64,000 nt of DNA, from the NCBI GenBank assembly GCA_934277435.1, contig CAKQUE010000004.1, positions 1 through 64,000 of the forward strand, written 5' to 3'. Source of the DNA: an uncultured Alphaproteobacteria bacterium. Its GTDB lineage: Bacteria; Pseudomonadota; Alphaproteobacteria; RF32; CAG-239. Under the pieces are notes generated by a model. That model was not told the origin of the DNA. It did not search any database and saw only the letters and a list, made by a program, of their open reading frames with translations. A program made the position numbers and the translations under genes. This document shows positions 7,069-15,652 of the stretch, in pieces. The first letter of the stretch is position 1; the number at the start of each line of letters is the position of its first letter.

Positions 7069-9698
7069 CTATAGCTTCCATAAGCCGGATTAAGTCCGTA
7101 GCGTTGTTCCAAAATCGGCGACAAGCCTTCGCCTTTGGTGATGTTTTTGCCTATCGCTCCCTCTATTTTTTCAATCATAATATCAAGGCTGAACTTGCCG
7201 CCGCCCTGATTTGATTTTGTAACAGAGGTCTTAACCTCGTTTGAGGCTTTGTTGACCACGTTGACGCTGATGTTGACATTGGCACCGCCGGACGAGCCGA
7301 GGGCTTTCATTTGTTCACGGGTAAAAACGCCTTCGCCCCGTTTGGCGATAATCGGCACTTCATCACCCACAATACCGCCGCCGTGGAATTTAGGAGCACC
7401 GGCAAACACCAGTGGACTAACCGAACGTGTCATCAGGCTTTCTTTACCGACAACTCCGCCTGTGTGCGCCGCTCCAAAGCCGAAATAAGCTCCGATGCCG
7501 GTCATCAATGGTTGGGTTATCGCTTGCCGAATGGCAATTCTAGCCATATCCGCCACAATGGCGTTGGCAAAATCCGCAAAACTCGCTTTTCCGGTTGTCA
7601 CAAACGAAACCAACGTGTTTTCCATATTGTTGAAAGCGTTTTTAACGGCGCTTTCGGCAAGGCTTGCAAAATCGTCGACTTCATTTTGCAAATTCACAAA
7701 GCCTCGTTTGAAACCGTCCGCCAACGATTTTGAGGAATCAAGTGCCGTTTTATCGGCTTTTTTGACCATATCGGCGTAAACTTGCTCGATTTTTTGCTTG
7801 TATTCATCATAATCGGCCGAACTTGCGTTCAGATTTTTCAAGGCGTTGGCTCGCCACTCGTCGGCTTTGGCCATCGCTTGCTTGTATGGCGTTTTCAACT
7901 CTAAAATCTTTTGTTTGATGTCCTCAATGTTCTTTTTATACTTGTCGGCGTCAATCGTGATAGTCGGTTCCACAGTGGTTTGTGTTTTTATCTCGTCTTT
8001 GGGGCGCAGTTCCGGATTTTGCAAATATTTCAACTCGTCTCGGGCTTTCCAAGCGTCTTTTTTCGCAGCTTTTAACAGCAGAAGTTTGTCTTGAACGGAT
8101 TTCGCCTGCGGTTGAAAATCCGGATATTCCGCCGCCAGCTTCCAGATTTCCTGTTCGTATCGTTCCAAATCGATTTTGGATTGACGCAAAGTTTCCGCCC
8201 AATCTTTGGCGTAAACCTCGTAATCTTTAAGCAAAGAATTGGGTGTCAATCTGGTGGTTAACGACAATCCACCTGTGTTTTTCAGTTCTTGTCGCAAATC
8301 CTTGATGTTTTGCTCGGCGGTTTTAAGTTTCAAACCCCATTCCGCCAACGCCATGTCTTTTGATTGTTCAGCCGAGAATTTTGCCGCTTCTTCGGTTGTG
8401 TTTTTTAGTTCGTTTTGCAGCTGTTTCAAGGTTTCGGCGTGGTCTTTCGCCGCCCGTTTGGCGACATCGTGACTCTCCATAAGTTTATAAAGAGCAGTCA
8501 CGGCGAGAATTGCCGCTCCGACCGGACCGCCAACCAACGCCAACGCGCCTTTTAGCGCGCCGACAGCCAAAGCCGTGGCCGCCATTTGCGCCGCCGCGAG
8601 TTTGGAAACTCGGCTCATCATCGCAATGCCTGCAACCGCCGATTTCGCTTGAACCGATAGTTCTGCGAACGAAACCTGCAGATATCCGACACCGGCTCTG
8701 AGCAGGTTAATCGCGCCTAAAACGGCGGTTGAACTGAGGCGAGCCGTCAGCAAAGTTACGACAAGGTCAAGATTTTCCGCCAGAGTGAAAAACGCCTTGC
8801 CGGCGAGTTTCACCGCAGTGGTCAAAACCGTGCCGATTGTTTTGGCGGCGGTGTCTGAATTGTCTATCAAATCGTTAAATTGTTTCAAAGCGTCTGTAAT
8901 AACGGCGTTTAATCCGGTGGCGCCTATGGTTCTGGCGGCTTTGCCAAAAGCGTCTTCAATATTTGACAGCACGCCGCCCATGGTGTTCATTTGTTCCATC
9001 ATGGCACCGCCGAAGTTTACATCGCCGATACGCCGCAGATATTGCTCAATCGCCTTGGAATTCTTGGCGACTTCCGTTGTCACGCCCTGAAACGTGAATT
9101 TAACCTTGTCGCCCTCGGTGGTCGCCAAGATGCCAAACGACCGAAGCGAGCGAAAGTTAAACATCACGGCGTTGGACAGCGCGTCTGTAAAATCCATAAT
9201 GTTTTTACCAAAGGCGGACGCCGTGTTGCCGTAACTGGTCAAGGCCTCCATGCTCGGTTCAAGTCCCAGAGCTTTCAGACGAATAAACGCTTCCACGATT
9301 TCTTCCAGCTGATACGGCGTGTCCAGAGCGAACTTTTCAATAATGGCAAAGGCTTTTTGCGCTCCTTCAGCCGAACCTGTAACGGTTTTGAGCGAACCGG
9401 ACAGACTTTCAAACTCGTTGTTGATATTAAAGATGTTTTTGAAAGTGCTTGTCAAACCACGCAATCCGGCGTAAGCTCCGACCAATCCCGCGGCTTGTTT
9501 CAACACGCCGTTAAAAGTTTTGGCGGTGTCGCTCAAGGCCTTGAGATTGTTGTTGGCTGGCGTGATGACCTGAGTTATTTGACGGAAAGCCTTTTGACCG
9601 TCCGTTCCGAGCGACTTAAATTCCTGACGAACTTTGTTGCCGCCGACAGCCTGCAACCTTATGCTTAAATTTTTAACCGCGTTCATCCGTTTTTCCAT
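7065..9698 (-). CDS. Tail length tape-measure protein
   Basis: At 877 residues it is the longest late protein. Seen: an N-terminal helical region beginning NLSIRLQAVGGNKVRQEF, a hydrophobic Ala/Gly-rich central stretch (about 285-400), long coiled coils (about 405-640), and the typical C-terminal block with GGVVG, FHGGGIVGDE and KRGEGVFTREQM. Tape measures set tail length and pass through the tube with the DNA. By the usual 0.15 nm per residue relation the tail would be roughly 130 nm. The first ATG (9698) touches the T-run of the terminator at 9699-9726; an in-frame ATG at 9686 is an alternative start. It sits downstream of the Abi cargo gene. Confidence 0.9.
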   Translation of the reverse strand: MEKRMNAVKNLSIRLQAVGGNKVRQEFKSLGTDGQKAFRQITQVITPANNNLKALSDTAKTFNGVLKQAAGLVGAYAGLRGLTSTFKNIFNINNEFESLSGSLKTVTGSAEGAQKAFAIIEKFALDTPYQLEEIVEAFIRLKALGLEPSMEALTSYGNTASAFGKNIMDFTDALSNAVMFNFRSLRSFGILATTEGDKVKFTFQGVTTEVAKNSKAIEQYLRRIGDVNFGGAMMEQMNTMGGVLSNIEDAFGKAARTIGATGLNAVITDALKQFNDLIDNSDTAAKTIGTVLTTAVKLAGKAFFTLAENLDLVVTLLTARLSSTAVLGAINLLRAGVGYLQVSFAELSVQAKSAVAGIAMMSRVSKLAAAQMAATALAVGALKGALALVGGPVGAAILAVTALYKLMESHDVAKRAAKDHAETLKQLQNELKNTTEEAAKFSAEQSKDMALAEWGLKLKTAEQNIKDLRQELKNTGGLSLTTRLTPNSLLKDYEVYAKDWAETLRQSKIDLERYEQEIWKLAAEYPDFQPQAKSVQDKLLLLKAAKKDAWKARDELKYLQNPELRPKDEIKTQTTVEPTITIDADKYKKNIEDIKQKILELKTPYKQAMAKADEWRANALKNLNASSADYDEYKQKIEQVYADMVKKADKTALDSSKSLADGFKRGFVNLQNEVDDFASLAESAVKNAFNNMENTLVSFVTTGKASFADFANAIVADMARIAIRQAITQPLMTGIGAYFGFGAAHTGGVVGKESLMTRSVSPLVFAGAPKFHGGGIVGDEVPIIAKRGEGVFTREQMKALGSSGGANVNISVNVVNKASNEVKTSVTKSNQGGGKFSLDIMIEKIEGAIGKNITKGEGLSPILEQRYGLNPAYGSYR

Positions 9699-9726
9699 AA
9701 AAAAAACTCAGCTTTTTAGGCTGAGG
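9699..9726 (-). terminator. Rho-independent terminator after the Abi gene
   Basis: On the minus strand CTCAGC pairs with GCTGAG (9707-9712 and 9720-9725) and is followed by eight Ts that abut the tape-measure start. It would end the Abi transcript while late transcription must read through. Confidence 0.8.
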
Positions 9727-9749
9727 TATAAAATTTGCTTTTATATCCA

Positions 9750-10802
9750 TTATTTATTTTGCAACATCTCTGCAAATAAAGGCAATTTTTCCCAATTTTC
9801 AGAAAAACCCATTTTCTTAAATGATACCAGAGATACACCATCCTTTGTTATTGTCTTTTTTTGATATTCATCAATTTTTGATACAATCAAGTTACACCAT
9901 TTGGACTCAGGATAGATATTTTTTAAATAAAAAGATATCAGATAAAAAATAGGAAAAAATGTTGTGTTGCTTCCTATTGAATGAAAATTATAATTATATT
10001 TACTACTACGCTCTATGGAATTAAATCTAATATTAACTGGAGTAACACTGTTCTCATTATCCCATAATCTTGCATAGTGGGCGCAAATATTTCTTACATA
10101 AGCAAGTGTTTGCAAACTTTTTTCCATTATATCTACATTCAATCCAATGTTTTTTGCGATTTGTTTTTTATCTTCTGGAGGAAGCGAAGTGTACAATTTC
10201 GATAACGTTCCAAAAGTAATTAATTGTGATAAAATCCAATAAGGTGGATATTTATTATTATATTTTTTTCTAAAGCTCTTAATGCATTTTGTACGCTCAT
10301 TACGCCTCATAACTTCATCAATATCATCCAATAACACTTCATAAGAAAAAATTTCTCTATTTGTATTGTCTTTTTGTTTTTTAATTACCGGCAAAACATT
10401 ATTTTTATCTAAAAACCAATATCCGCCTTTAGAATTACACATGTGCTCACAAATATCTGAGCCTATAGCAATCTCTATTTTTTCGAGAGCATCTAAACAT
10501 AAGGAACGTAATTTTGTATCAAATTTGTAGATATCAATGATATTAGCAAAAGATACATCTACAACAAATAAATTATTTAATACATCTTTTTCTTCAGCAG
10601 ATAAATCGGCCGGTATTGGATTTTTTTTAAGCCATTTATTTTGGAATTTGAACCAATATCCAGACAAACGATAATAATTAACTTTATTCAAAACATCTAA
10701 GGCTAATTCATCATTATCAACGGTCATTCCTCTATCTTTTAATTGCATTAAAAGCTCGGCCGTAGATTTTGCTTCTTTAGAAAAAGGAATTAGAGTATTC
10801 AT
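9750..10802 (-). CDS. Abi_2 family (AbiD/AbiF-like) abortive-infection protein
   Basis: A 350-residue protein with the hallmarks of the Abi_2 family: SKEAKSTAELLMQLKDRGM, then NYYRLSGYW near residue 45, and a C-terminal RNICAHYARLWD motif (about 237-248), which is the HEPN-type R-x4-H signature of putative RNases. Such proteins block competing phages by cell suicide or dormancy. It is far more AT-rich than the flanking tail genes, has its own promoter and terminator, and splits the T gene from the tape measure, so it is lysogenic cargo. The RBS AGGAG is 5 nt from ATG. The leader carries a compact hairpin (see 10824-10866). Family firm; activity not shown. Confidence 0.88.
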   Translation of the reverse strand: MNTLIPFSKEAKSTAELLMQLKDRGMTVDNDELALDVLNKVNYYRLSGYWFKFQNKWLKKNPIPADLSAEEKDVLNNLFVVDVSFANIIDIYKFDTKLRSLCLDALEKIEIAIGSDICEHMCNSKGGYWFLDKNNVLPVIKKQKDNTNREIFSYEVLLDDIDEVMRRNERTKCIKSFRKKYNNKYPPYWILSQLITFGTLSKLYTSLPPEDKKQIAKNIGLNVDIMEKSLQTLAYVRNICAHYARLWDNENSVTPVNIRFNSIERSSKYNYNFHSIGSNTTFFPIFYLISFYLKNIYPESKWCNLIVSKIDEYQKKTITKDGVSLVSFKKMGFSENWEKLPLFAEMLQNK

Positions 10803-10823
10803 AAGTTCTCCTGTAATAGAATA

Positions 10824-10866
10824 CCCCTCCGTATTCGCTGCACATTTCTGCCTTTAGCGGGAGGGG
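10824..10866 (-). ncRNA. Compact hairpin RNA leader of the Abi gene (abiF-RNA-like candidate)
   Basis: The minus-strand RNA folds into stacked helices: CCCCTCC with GGAGGGG (10860-10866/10824-10830), CGCT with AGCG, GCA with TGC, with conserved-looking unpaired patches (TAAAGG, GAATAC). A -10 box ends about 13 nt upstream, so the hairpin would be at the very 5' end of the transcript. A structured RNA called abiF is known to occur upstream of Abi_2-type genes; from memory this looks like that class, but I could not compare it with the covariance model. Confidence 0.55.
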
Positions 10867-10879
10867 CTTGTTATCCGTA

Positions 10880-10907
10880 TATTTACTCATAAAAAAATAA
10901 TTGTCAA
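10880..10907 (-). promoter_or_regulatory. Sigma-70-type promoter of the Abi cargo gene
   Basis: Minus strand TTGACA (10902-10907), 16-bp spacer, TAAATA (10880-10885), inside a very AT-rich stretch. The perfect -35 box and the position just before the leader hairpin support constitutive expression in the lysogen. Confidence 0.65.
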
Positions 10908-10952
10908 TATGTATTTTTAATTTATTTTAATTAACTTTAATTTACATTAATT

Positions 10953-11695
10953 TTACTTGTTAATATTTGTCAAAATATTACTATACTCCTTATTTTCATT
11001 TAAAGCCGTTTTCATGGCTTGTATGGCAAGTGGCAATAATTCGCTCATCACATCCGCATCAAAGCCGAGACCGCGTGCGACATCAAGCGCAAGCGAGAGG
11101 TTTGGCTCGGAAAGCTTCAATAAAATTTCCCATGCTTGATAACCCTCAACCGTCATAAAAGCCGTTTCAGTGTATCTGCATTTATGGAAAGGACAATGGA
11201 ATTTTCCATCTACACCGCATCCGTCACAGTATGTTCTCCCGTCACCGAAGTGCCACTTGGCTCGGGAGTATAGTCGTTTTTTTCGGCAGCCAAAATTTCT
11301 TGCAAACCACAATACTGATGTCGAAAATTCTCCGCCACCGCCCAAAAATTAGAAAACAACTCATCGATCTTGCTTTCGATCAACGGCGCCGCCTTATCCT
11401 CATCGGCCTCCATTACGCCGTCCCATTCCAATATGCCGGCGACGCCAAGCCCGATAAGCAGGTATTTATCCGCCAAAGCCTCACGTTTTATTGGATTTTC
11501 CACATCTACCACATCCGCCTCAACAATGCCCGCCGTTTTATTTTCTTTATAAATCTTAGCCAATTCTGACAGTTTGCTGTTCATATAGGCTTTTGCTTCA
11601 TAAAAAACGGCGGAAGTGCAAGGTTTAACTTTCACTCGTACATCATAGCCAAGTTCGAGCCAATATGGCTCTTTATTAATCTTTAACTTTAACAT
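10953..11695 (-). CDS. Tail assembly chaperone GT fusion via -1 frameshift
   Basis: The long product reads the G frame from 11695, slips -1 at A-AAA-AAC (11276-11282), and continues through KKRLYSRAKW to a stop at 10953. The extension (about 110 residues) has a four-cysteine/histidine patch (YCDGCG, FHCPFHKC) and a helical C-terminus. The downstream frame has no credible start codon of its own, and its reading begins exactly where the slip would place it. In lambda, G and GT are made this way and act as tape-measure chaperones. Frame and slip site are seen; frameshifting itself is inferred from the family. Confidence 0.75.
11210..11695 (-). CDS. Tail assembly chaperone G (unshifted product)
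   Basis: The 161-residue protein starts MLKLKINKEPYWLEL at 11695, with GGAGG about 11 nt upstream; a TTG six codons earlier is a poor alternative because it overlaps that RBS. The body is helical with an acidic C-terminal third ending HTVTDAV. It lies between the tail tube and tape measure, the lambda G position. Translation past residue about 137 shifts in a minority of ribosomes to give GT. The family is diverse; identification rests on position, length and the slip-site arrangement. Confidence 0.72.
   Translation of the reverse strand: MLKLKINKEPYWLELGYDVRVKVKPCTSAVFYEAKAYMNSKLSELAKIYKENKTAGIVEADVVDVENPIKREALADKYLLIGLGVAGILEWDGVMEADEDKAAPLIESKIDELFSNFWAVAENFRHQYCGLQEILAAEKNDYTPEPSGTSVTGEHTVTDAV
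11276..11282 (-). other. -1 ribosomal frameshift slip site A-AAA-AAC
   Basis: In the G frame the codons are GAA AAA AAC, giving the canonical X-XXY-YYZ heptamer. Slipping back one base joins the G frame to the T frame without a stop. Confidence 0.78.
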
Positions 11696-11854
11696 TAATT
11701 GAATTTCCTCCAAGATATATAAATATAAGAATTAATGATTTTTTATTTTAGATTTGGCTTTTTGATGCCGTGTTGTAACTTCACCACAAAGAAAAAAGTC
11801 AAAAAATAAAATGAAAAAGATGAAAATTAGATGTTTAGATATTTTGAAGGTAAT

Positions 11855-12796
11855 TCAATATCTCTCTACATCGTTAATCAATGTAATTGTCATCATTTTT
11901 CCAAGCGTTTGCTCTTTCGCACCTTGGAAATCGTAAGAACACTCAATCCCATTCGGGCCATCAATCGAACGCTTAGGTTTCGGTAGATACACTTCGTGGC
12001 AAACAATCTCTAATTTCAGATTATCCGCTAGTTGATAACCAAATTCCAAATCAACGGGTTCTCCAGCTCTTGCTTTATCTAACAGTTTGTTATCACCATA
12101 ACGAGCCGAAATACTTCCCGATAAACTCGCCACGCCCAAATCAATGGCTTCAACTTTGCCGTCGTCGCGGATTGTTTCAATTTTTTCCAAATTGTTGGAA
12201 TAAGTCACGCTCGCCGAGGTGACGTTGGCCAAGAATTCGCCGCCGCTTTTAACATACCCCTGAAATTGCGACACTCTGGTGTAGGAAAACAATTTCGGGT
12301 TGGTGTCAATGGTGGAAGTTTCACCGCTTTCACTCTGGGCCATCAAATTCAAAGTCGCTTGCGCTTCGCCTGAACGTTGGAAGTTAAAGGCGACGCTGTT
12401 GGCTCGGACACCGGCAAAACGAATGTATTGCGGCACTTCCGGCAAACCTACTTCTAACGAATAACTCGGAATAGAGGTTTTGCCGCTTTCAAAACCATGC
12501 GTGTAAACGCCAGCCGCCTCGGTTGTGGTAGGTGCGCCGAAAATAGCTTTAAGCCACACGCCGATGTTGCGCATGTCAATCGGCGCGACTATGTCGCCAT
12601 CAACATTGATGACGTCTTGAAAAGGCTGTGTCGGATCTCGTCCCAAGCCCAAAACGTTTGACGACACCAAATTTTGCTCGCTGTCCAAAGAAGACGAGAT
12701 AAACGGAATTTTACGATAATCTTTATCCGGCGTGACGCCGTATTCGCTTTCTTCTGCGATTAAAAGGCTGGCGTTCCAGCCGTATGCTCTGCTCAT
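11855..12796 (-). CDS. Phage tail tube protein
   Basis: A 313-residue major tail protein. Beginning MSRAYGWNASLLIAEESEYG, it has the long beta-rich body of siphophage tube proteins (FESGKTSIPSYSLEVGLPEV; AQATLNLMAQSESGE; LEKIETIRDDGKVEAIDLG). It fits the position between the tail terminator and the G/GT chaperones. It would polymerise as rings around the tape measure. A 140-bp AT-rich gap separates it from G, longer than the usual spacing in this operon. Family assignment is by pattern and synteny. Confidence 0.82.
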   Translation of the reverse strand: MSRAYGWNASLLIAEESEYGVTPDKDYRKIPFISSSLDSEQNLVSSNVLGLGRDPTQPFQDVINVDGDIVAPIDMRNIGVWLKAIFGAPTTTEAAGVYTHGFESGKTSIPSYSLEVGLPEVPQYIRFAGVRANSVAFNFQRSGEAQATLNLMAQSESGETSTIDTNPKLFSYTRVSQFQGYVKSGGEFLANVTSASVTYSNNLEKIETIRDDGKVEAIDLGVASLSGSISARYGDNKLLDKARAGEPVDLEFGYQLADNLKLEIVCHEVYLPKPKRSIDGPNGIECSYDFQGAKEQTLGKMMTITLINDVERY

Positions 12797-12805
12797 AAGT
12801 TTCTC

Positions 12806-13234
12806 CTATAACAATGCGTTTGTGGTTGTGTATTCCAAAACAATCGGCACGACGGCGCCTTTGATTGTCAATCCGCCGTCAACCGGTTGTTCGATGAACT
12901 CCGGAGGTTCTGCTCGCATATAGTCAATCAATCCCGACAAGGTGACATCAACTGAAATTATACGTCCAATCGTTTCCAAAACGCGGTCTAGTTTCGCGTC
13001 GTTGTCGGCGTCGTCTTCTTGCTGAATCAAAACCTCAATCTCGGCTTTATGATGAAAGACATAGCAAGCCGGAGACAATAGAACGTCGGGTTCGCCGACG
13101 TCGCCGTCCCGCAGCACAATCAGTCCTTTGTCGGGGATTTTGACCGGCAACACGGCGTTCCGCTTAACTTCCACATCAGGTAGAGCCGACAACCGTGCGA
13201 ATAAAGCGTTTAAGACTTGTTCTCGTTTACTCAT
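12806..13234 (-). CDS. Tail terminator / minor tail protein (gpU-like)
   Basis: A 142-residue protein, MSKREQVLNALFARLSALPDV at the N-terminus, typical of gpU-like proteins that cap the completed tail and join it to the head. Homologues in databases are sometimes mislabelled acyl-CoA transferase. It lies between the DUF6441 protein and the tail tube, overlaps its upstream neighbour by 8 nt, and is followed 9 nt later by the tube gene. Length is standard. Confidence 0.72.
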   Translation of the reverse strand: MSKREQVLNALFARLSALPDVEVKRNAVLPVKIPDKGLIVLRDGDVGEPDVLLSPACYVFHHKAEIEVLIQQEDDADNDAKLDRVLETIGRIISVDVTLSGLIDYMRAEPPEFIEQPVDGGLTIKGAVVPIVLEYTTTNALL

Positions 13235-13799
13235 CTTTCCAATTCTCCAAAATCAAAGTTGGAACTCTGGCTTGCCATTTTTCGCTTTCGCCGGCAAAGT
13301 TAATCAATTTTGGCATTTTGACCTGCGGCACTAGAATAAAAGCGATAATAGTCTTGCGTTTTTGCTCGTGAACCAACAACGACACGCCGTTGGCTCGGTA
13401 CACGAAGCGCAGGCGAACTCCTTTCCATTTTTCATAAAGAGCCGGTGTCATGCGTTTGTTAAACACGCGTTTTTTTATGGCCAAGGTTGGAATGGCGAGC
13501 CAAAAGCCGTTTTGCGAGCGAATAACCGACGTGTACTCAAAGCCCTCGAGGATTTTTTGCGCTTTGGTATAAACCACGCCGGCGGCGGAAACACTGTTTT
13601 TACCGCTAGGATAAACATCGCCACGCCAAGTGTTGGCGAGCCTGCCGCCCAAACCAGATGATTTAACCTGACTTCGCAGAGAGGTTTTTAATCCGTTGGT
13701 GGCGTTTTTGATACCCGTGGTCACGGCGTGAGCGCAATTTTGATATTCTTTTTCCAGTAATTCATCAAGTTTTCCCTCTAAAATAGTCTCTAGACGCAT
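13227..13799 (-). CDS. DUF6441 family phage protein
   Basis: A 190-residue basic protein resembling the DUF6441 phage family: N-terminal helix MRLETILEGKLDELLEKEY, a central VRLRFVYRANGVSLLVHEQ, and a C-terminal FVLVP-like IAFILVPQVKMPKLINF stretch. Its position between the head-tail joining protein and tail terminator matches gpZ-like tail completion proteins, and such a role is the best guess. It overlaps both neighbours by 8-10 nt. Confidence 0.68.
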   Translation of the reverse strand: MRLETILEGKLDELLEKEYQNCAHAVTTGIKNATNGLKTSLRSQVKSSGLGGRLANTWRGDVYPSGKNSVSAAGVVYTKAQKILEGFEYTSVIRSQNGFWLAIPTLAIKKRVFNKRMTPALYEKWKGVRLRFVYRANGVSLLVHEQKRKTIIAFILVPQVKMPKLINFAGESEKWQARVPTLILENWKDE

Positions 13800-14086
13800 A
13801 TTAAATCACAACTCCATATCAATTTGTGAATATCCTTGACCGGTTCGGAATGAACGGCCAAGGTTTCATCGTCAGTGTGAATTTTATCGCCGGTTTTCAG
13901 TTCCGGCGCGTCTGATATTCTAATTCTTCCGCGGCGAGATTGCGAATGAGTGTTTACAAAACCCACTTCCACAATCTCGTCAGGTTCAAGCAGAATAATC
14001 CGTATTGATTTATTCTTGTATGTCGCCGGTTTGCCCAAGCGGTGGAACAGAGTGTTCACCGCCGTATTCATTGGATTTATCGCCAT
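13790..14086 (-). CDS. Head-tail joining protein (lambda gpFII-like)
   Basis: 98 residues, beginning MAINPMNTAVNTLFHRLG and beta-rich thereafter (IRIILLEPDEIVEVG). Length and location after the capsid gene match the FII-type head-tail connector proteins. The start at 14086 has an AGGGA RBS; as a result the gene overlaps the upstream ORF by 77 nt in another frame. An ATG five codons later would shorten that overlap but has no RBS. Confidence 0.65.
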   Translation of the reverse strand: MAINPMNTAVNTLFHRLGKPATYKNKSIRIILLEPDEIVEVGFVNTHSQSRRGRIRISDAPELKTGDKIHTDDETLAVHSEPVKDIHKLIWSCDLICV

Positions 14087-14255
14087 TGTTTCCCTGTCCC
14101 GTGTTTGTCGGCGATGTGTTTTTCTTTAAGCTCTCGGCATAGCCAAATGAAATGAGGCGTTTTGCCTCGTTTTCACCGACATCGCACACGCCGTTTGGCG
14201 CTATTTGCTTATTTTTTCCCACCACCAACGTGATTAACGCTCTTACTTTTACCAT
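14010..14255 (-). CDS. Small head-completion-type protein (81 aa)
   Basis: Start placed at 14255 (MVKVRALITLVVGKNK). The N-terminal 45 residues form a compact domain with NGVCDVGENEAKRLISFGYA, a pattern seen in small proteins next to phage capsid genes; the C-terminal 35 residues are low-complexity (Asn/Gly/Thr). It follows the capsid gene by 10 nt and overlaps the FII-like gene. A role in head completion is inferred from position only. Confidence 0.6.
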   Translation of the reverse strand: MVKVRALITLVVGKNKQIAPNGVCDVGENEAKRLISFGYAESLKKNTSPTNTGQGNNGDKSNEYGGEHSVPPLGQTGDIQE

Positions 14256-14265
14256 GTCGCACCTC

Positions 14266-15294
14266 TTATCCAATATTTACAAACATAGAGGCGTTCGGAC
14301 GATATGGAACGACCAACGGGGCGGATTGCAGCAACAGCCAACGCACGCTCGGGTCTTCTTCCAACCAAGACTTTGTAAAATACCTTGTCGCCGTCCAATT
14401 GGCTTTTTCATCGTGTATCGCGCCATAGCAGCGAGTGCCTTCCAAGCCGTCTTTTGAGCCGAGAATTACGGTTTTTTCCGGCAGAAGCTTGCAGGTTTTG
14501 CCTTTGTCGTCAATGTAAGTGTCGTTATATACCCAGATGGCGAAATCGCCGATTGAACCGGCGTAGCGTGCTTTTTCGCTTTCACTGATGATATGCGGAT
14601 CAATATTGATGGTGTTGTTGGTGCCGCGGCGAATATCCAAATATTTTTGAACAATAGAATTGGAACGGAAAATTTTCCAAGCTTGCGGGTCCATCACCAC
14701 GGTTTTGGCGACAACTCCGGACTTGTCTTGAATGGTAATCGCCCAATCTTCCAAATCGTCAACCGGATTAACGCCGGAACTCTCCCAAGTCGCCGAACCT
14801 GACAAAGCCTTGGTTAATTCCTCATCACGGCCGAAGTCAACGGTTTGCGCCGGATATCCGTCACCAGAAACAATAACTTTGCCGGTACGCAAAATTTCCG
14901 CCGCCATAACTTCCTCACGGCGGGTTAAATTATCCAACTGGTCGGTTAAAGTTGTCGCCAAAGCTCGCTCATAACGTTGGTTGGGCGACAAACTGCCGCC
15001 GATTGTTTCGCCGGCGACGCGTTTATATGGAATATTGGCGTCAAAACGACGTTTGTCCTTGACATACGCCGGTTTGAACGATTTAGTTCGGTATCCTCCG
15101 GAATCAACGACTTTGCCGGGCAACAACGGCGACACAAACGGCGAAATGCGTGGTTTGCTGTCAGTCACATCAAATAAAATCTCTTCTTTATCCGAAGTCT
15201 GAACATTCGGAAAGAAAGTGTCCAATAAAAAAGAAGGCGGCGTGTGCAATCGCTCCACCACTTTAGCTAACACTTGAGTTGAAAAAATATCCAT
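14266..15294 (-). CDS. Major capsid protein E
   Basis: A 342-residue protein of the phage capsid E family. Conserved features include the N-terminal PPSFLLDTFFPN, the EILFDV strand, PFVSPLLPGKV, and the C-terminal SWLEEDPSVRWLLLQSAPLVVP block. Length matches the lambda protein (341 aa). It follows the decoration protein gene by 15 nt, the D-E order of lambda. The head should therefore be an HK97-fold T=7-type shell stabilised by the decoration protein. Confidence 0.92.
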   Translation of the reverse strand: MDIFSTQVLAKVVERLHTPPSFLLDTFFPNVQTSDKEEILFDVTDSKPRISPFVSPLLPGKVVDSGGYRTKSFKPAYVKDKRRFDANIPYKRVAGETIGGSLSPNQRYERALATTLTDQLDNLTRREEVMAAEILRTGKVIVSGDGYPAQTVDFGRDEELTKALSGSATWESSGVNPVDDLEDWAITIQDKSGVVAKTVVMDPQAWKIFRSNSIVQKYLDIRRGTNNTINIDPHIISESEKARYAGSIGDFAIWVYNDTYIDDKGKTCKLLPEKTVILGSKDGLEGTRCYGAIHDEKANWTATRYFTKSWLEEDPSVRWLLLQSAPLVVPYRPNASMFVNIG

Positions 15295-15309
15295 TTATTT
15301 ACCTTTCTA

Positions 15310-15651
15310 CTAGTATGCTTGGTTTTCTTTTACAAAAATGCTCTTGGCGCGGAGTTTGGCGATAAGCGTGTCAATCTCCGCATTGGCCTTTAGCGCGGTT
15401 TTGTTAAACTCGCCGGTTAAATACGCCACGGCTTGTTTATCCTCAGTCGAGGCGTCGACATCTTCCGCCAATATAGCCTCCGGCGCCGACGCGCTGATTG
15501 TGTATTTGCCGTCTTCTTTTTTGCCTAAAATAGTGCCTCGTTTAAACTTGCCGTTGCTGACGGTAAGTAAAACGGAAACTCGTGGAAATTCTCCGGCAAG
15601 CAGGTTGTCGGAAGTCGTTTCACCTAAATCATTAAATCCTTGCGCAACCAT
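15310..15651 (-). CDS. Head decoration protein (lambda gpD-like)
   Basis: 113 residues with the gpD arrangement: an N-terminal extended arm (NLLAGEFPRVSVLLTVSNG), GTILGK, and a central segment EDVDASTEDKQAVAYLTGEFN. It would bind as trimers at capsid threefold axes after expansion. It begins one base after the stop of the S49 protease gene, keeping the lambda C-Nu3-D-E order. Confidence 0.85.
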   Translation of the reverse strand: MVAQGFNDLGETTSDNLLAGEFPRVSVLLTVSNGKFKRGTILGKKEDGKYTISASAPEAILAEDVDASTEDKQAVAYLTGEFNKTALKANAEIDTLIAKLRAKSIFVKENQAY

Positions 15652-15652
15652 T

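Noticed and set aside
8991..9668. Long plus-strand ORF antisense to the tape measure
   Set aside because: It mirrors the codon use of the tape-measure gene, has no RBS, and its translation has no domain; similar shadows occur under other GC-richer phage genes.
10953..11345. Independent gene in the T frame
   Set aside because: No ATG/GTG with an RBS opens this frame; it begins just where a -1 slip from the G frame would enter, so I treat it as the T part of a GT fusion.
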